Shown in pieces: positions 60,704 to 64,000 of a DNA stretch of 64,000 bases. The translations under genes were made by a program, and so were the position numbers. Source of the stretch: Erythroxylum novogranatense (taxonomy: Eukaryota > Streptophyta > Magnoliopsida > Malpighiales > Erythroxylaceae); NCBI GenBank assembly GCA_029891385.1, contig CM057225.1:13243060-13307059 (forward strand). The letters run 5' to 3'. Each line of letters begins with the position of its first letter. Within the stretch, counting starts at the first letter, position 1. The notes beneath the pieces were generated by a model that was not told the origin of the DNA, searched no databases, and saw only the letters and a program-made list of their open reading frames with translations.

Positions 60704-60991
60704 ATGTTAATTTGAAATTGTTATTATTATTATTTGTTCACTTTTTAACTAAAGCTTCTCATTCGTAATAAACTTATTAATTCATAACACATTGTTAATC
60801 ATCTTAAGTATCAGGGGCATTTTTGTCATTGACACAATTTTTTCGTTCTGTCCATTGTAACTAAACACATTCTGTCCCAGAAATGGATACAATTTTTCTG
60901 CTCATCTACTATAACTAAACATCCTATCGCTCCATTTTACATTACATTAGCTCGTCTTTAGCCATCGAAGATGAAACCATACGGACAGTAA

Positions 60992-61523
60992 ATGAGCGTA
61001 TGATGAAGGTGGTGGGGAAAATAGTGGATTACACACAGGCGATCTTTGTACCAGGGAGAAACATGCTAGAAAATGTATTTCTTGCCCAAGAACTTGTAAG
61101 GGGTTATACAAGGAAGAAAATAACTTCAAGATGTATGATAAAAGTAGATATTACAAAAGCCTATAATACGGTTGCATGGGATTTTCTTGAGAACATGATG
61201 ACAAGTTTGGGTTTCCTACAAAATTCATATGTTGGGTCATGGAATGTGTGAAAAACACTTCCTACTCGATCTCAATAAATGGTTCACTGCATGGAATGTT
61301 CAAAGGCCGAAGGAGACTAAGTCAAGGTGACCCAACGTCACCCACATTATTCCTACTAGGGCTGGAGTATCTATCAAGGCTATTAAGAAATAGAACAGTA
61401 ACTCCGCAATTCCATTTCCATCCGAAGTGCAAACGTTTAGGTATTACCCACTTTGTTTTTGCGGATGACCTTATGCTATTTTCTAGAGGTGATCAAGCTT
61501 CTATAAACATCCTAGTAAGTGCA
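60992..61523 (+). pseudogene. LINE ORF2 reverse transcriptase, second part (FADD motif)
   Basis: Seen: after the TAA copy the chain reads NERMMKVVGKIVDYTQAIFV, PGRNMLENVFLAQELVRG and MIKVDITKAYNTVAWDFLEN. After a shift near 61240 it reads LSQGDPTSPTLFLLGLEYLS and THFVFADDLMLFSRGDQ. The catalytic FADD (about 61458-61469) and QGDP motifs are intact. It stops at the AGTAAGTGCA duplication (61514-61523). Confidence 0.9.
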
Positions 61524-62901
61524 ATGTTATGAATACCGCATCAGGTGTTCAAGATCTGGGATTGAGCTCTAGAATCGACTGCACTTAGATCTTGTACTGC
61601 TTTTGAAAAAATTTTAAATTTATGAAATAATCCCTAAAATTTTTAAAAATTGCAAAATTGTCCATATTGGTATATTATACAGTTGTACTGTATACTTTAC
61701 TAATTTACTGTTTACATCAACCATGATTTTGAAAATCTTAATAATAAATAATAATGACAATTTTTATATATCATTTTTATATTAAAATATGTATTATGAA
61801 ATAACTTTTATTTTTAATAATTAATAATTAATCATATTTATTAGTTCTTAAATAATATATTTATTAGTTCAATATTATAGTATATTAAGTATATAATTAA
61901 ATTTTGTATTATGTAATAATGCTAATAATAAGAAATTACTTTCTCTTTTGAATTTACAATCCATATTTTACAAATAATTAATAATTCATTTGATTTATTA
62001 TTACTCGATTAGATAAAATATAAATTTTTTCCTAATATTTCATATTTGCTTATCATCACTTATATAAAAGATAAAACAAATATTTAATACATGATGTTAA
62101 TTTATTTTATTAATAAATAATTGTATAAATTCTTTCGTTATTATATTATAGAATAATACTAATAAATAACATAACAAATACATTATAATAATTAATAAGT
62201 ATGTGCATAATTATAAATTACTATAACATATTATAATGATTAAGAACTTAATATTATATATTAAAATATTGGGCTAATTATTAAAAAATACTAAATTACA
62301 CTAAAATTTGTAATTTTAATTCAAAGTTGGTATTTTGCTAGAGTCCCTCGTTAATAGCGACGGTGAGAAGAGCTTGAGAAGGAGTCGGGCGATGGCGACA
62401 GTGAGAAGAGTAGAGGCTGCTGGCGACGAGGAGGAGCGATTGGCGACGAGGAGGACGAGGAGGAGCGAAGCCGGCGATGAGGAGGAGCAGCGATCGAAGA
62501 CGAAGACGAAGACTGGAGAACAAAGTCACAAACCACTGATCAAAGACGAAGGAAGATGACTGGAGAACACGTCGACGACGAGGAGGGGACGACGAGCAAA
62601 CAGCGAGACGAGATCCGACGACGAAGGAGCAGCGGCGTGGAGAAGAAGGAGAAACCGAAGATGAGCCAAGAAGAGTCTAGAAAGGTATAAGCGTCGGGGG
62701 CGGTAGATTTTTTAGGTTTAAGTTTTGTTTATTGCAATTTGGTCCTTGGAAAATATCAAATTTTTTGAAATGGTCCGAAAAGTTCCGAAATTCTGGGTAC
62801 CGGTCGGTACCCACTGGAATTTACTCCCGGCATCTTTTTAACCGTACCAATTTTGTTTTCCGACCGGTACCGACTGGTACGATACGGTATTCACATCACT
62901 A
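61524..62901. mobile_element. MULE-like nonautonomous element with 10-bp duplication
   Basis: Seen: AGTAAGTGCA at 61514-61523 and 62902-62911. Ends share TGAATACCGYATC (left ATGTTATGAATACCGCATC; right, reverse-complemented, TAGTGATGTGAATACCGTATC). Ignoring the element restores the LINE frame (ILVSA to LTEWKKV). Length is 1378 bp. An AT-rich left half is followed by a GC-rich island (62340-62700) of GACGAGGAGGAGCG-type repeats, then GGTACCGGTCGGTACC palindromes. Duplications of 9-10 bp are typical of Mutator elements; no transposase is present. Confidence 0.75.
62340..62700. repeat. GC-rich GAGGAGCG/GACGA repeat island in the MULE-like element
   Basis: Seen: repeated GACGAGGAGGA and GCGACGAGGAG units. 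They give several overlapping frames rich in Glu/Arg or Ser. No homologous protein is recognised; captured exon sequence is possible but unproven. Confidence 0.5.
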
Positions 62902-62911
62902 AGTAAGTGCA

Positions 62912-63620
62912 CTGACTGAATGGAAAAAGGTGGCAGGAGTGAAGATGAATGTGGCAAAGTCCCGTATATGCATAGTAGGGGTAGATAGACATGAGAGGGA
63001 GACCTTAAGGCAGATGGTGGAGTATCCCTTAAGGGAGTTTCCTATCCATTATCCCATTGGCACCTATGAAAGTTTTGGTGGTTCAGTTTTCAGTGCTTAT
63101 TGAATCTGTTGAGGGCTATCTCAACTCTTGGAAGGGCCACTCCCTTTCATATGCTGGTAGAATTGAGCTCATAAATTCTGTCATTCAATGAGTGCTTTCA
63201 TTTTGGCTCCAAGCATTCCCTATCCCTCTGACCATCCTGGACAGACTAACCTCCATTTTTAGACTGTTATTATGGGGTGGAAGGCACTTTAAAGTGACGG
63301 GGGAAAATTTATGCACTCTAAAAGATGAAGGGGGTCTAGCATTGAAAAATTGAAAGAAATGGAACAATGCATTGTTAGCTAAAGTATTATGGAATATTCA
63401 TGCTAAAGCTGACTCACTATGAGTAAGGTGGATACATGAAGAATATTTGAGGGACACATCAATTTGGGATTAGGTACCCTGTAGCTGTAACTCACCACTG
63501 TTGAGAAAACTGGCATTGATTTGGGATAAGTTGTTAGACAAATTGGGAGGCCGAAGAGAAGTAGTCCATGGCATGCAAAAGCATACAAGGAGACCATAGA
63601 CTACATGTATATGAGCACCA
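62912..63620 (+). pseudogene. LINE ORF2 C-terminal region
   Basis: Seen: LTEWKKVAGVKMNVAKSRIC, then after shifts YLNSWKGHSLSYAGRIELIN, SFWLQAFPIPLTILDRLTS, DEGGLALKN and AKVLWNIHAKADSL. This is the usual text after the RT of plant L1 elements. Stops are scattered. The 3' region 63620-63964 is non-coding. Confidence 0.85.
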
Positions 63621-64000
63621 TATACATGGTATGGAAGACTAGGAATATCATACAGCTAAAGTTTGCATGCCTAGATGTAGTTATCAAAATTAAAACAACT
63701 GTGTATAAAATATTATATAGACTATACCCCACAGATCTTATATCATTTTGATGACTCGTATGTATTGGCAAACTTGATGTATGTTTTGGTTATAGCCTCT
63801 TTTTGGATGTATTGGGGAATATGAAGTAATTTGATTATAGCTTGTTCGAATGTATTGAGGAATTGGAAGAACTTGATATAGATTGTGGTTCACACTTTTG
63901 ATCGGGGTATGCCTCAAAGATCTATGTACATATAATTTTGTGCAATATACTATTTACCTTGTATAAAAAAAGAATAACCTAACCAGATAGGGTTCAGGCA

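Noticed and set aside
62335..62559. Glu/Arg-rich frame and its minus-strand Ser/Leu shadows
   Set aside because: GAGGAGCG-type repeats inside a nonautonomous DNA element; no recognised protein.

Overview
The window is nuclear DNA from a flowering plant, most likely a eudicot. It is AT-rich, has short GT-AG introns and TTA/AT microsatellites, and is dominated by plant-type transposable elements. I see one gene that looks intact, a five-exon D-type cyclin (CYCD5-like, + strand, 49513-50888). Nearly everything else is mobile-element sequence or gene fragments. The species cannot be told from this sequence.

Layout. 1-5300: C-terminal part of a Mutator-like (MULE) transposase, split by a 3.7-kb solo LTR (335-4028, TSD GTCAG). 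5301-28947: a complete Ty1/copia element on the minus strand (TSD ACCAT) with two LTRs of about 2.09 kb net. It carries three younger insertions: a composite Ty3/gypsy (Tekay/Del-type) block in the 3' LTR (5935-14263, TSD CAATA), a solo LTR plus SINE-like copies in the gag zinc knuckle (18947-22162, TSD GAAAC), and a solo LTR in the 5' LTR (26502-28934, TSD CATAA). 30003-31020: a 1-kb solo LTR (TSD TAAGT). About 34.7-39.1 kb: a decayed Ty3/gypsy pol on the minus strand, holding a MITE with terminal inverted repeats and a pogo/Lemi1-like DNA transposon. 44913-45278: a fragment of an ACC synthase gene. 49.5-50.9 kb: the cyclin gene. 52.6-53.7 kb: another decayed gypsy gag/protease relic. 53.7-64.0 kb: an L1-type LINE on the plus strand, split by three insertions.

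The best candidates for new biology are two. First, a 3.73-kb DNA element (57261-60988, TAA duplication, imperfect inverted ends) sits inside the LINE reverse transcriptase. It carries exons of a Ufm1-specific protease (UFSP2) gene next to an RNase H1 N-terminal ('viroplasmin'-like) domain with a hydrophobic tail. Removing it together with one TAA makes the LINE frame continuous. The UFSP2 part has lost internal exons, including the one with the catalytic cysteine, and the remaining splice phases no longer match. Second, the giant LTRs in the window, in both orientations, share an intron-like unit of about 600-715 nt. They also carry arrays of short hairpins, clusters of long dyad-symmetric repeats whose sequence differs from LTR to LTR, and degenerate tandem units of about 180 bp.

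Order of events from the nesting: MULE first, then copia, then the gypsy/solo-LTR insertions into copia. In the other cluster the LINE came first, then the mini-LTR, the UFSP2-carrying element and the MULE-like element, whose relative order is unknown. All junctions were read by eye; no database search or alignment program was run.
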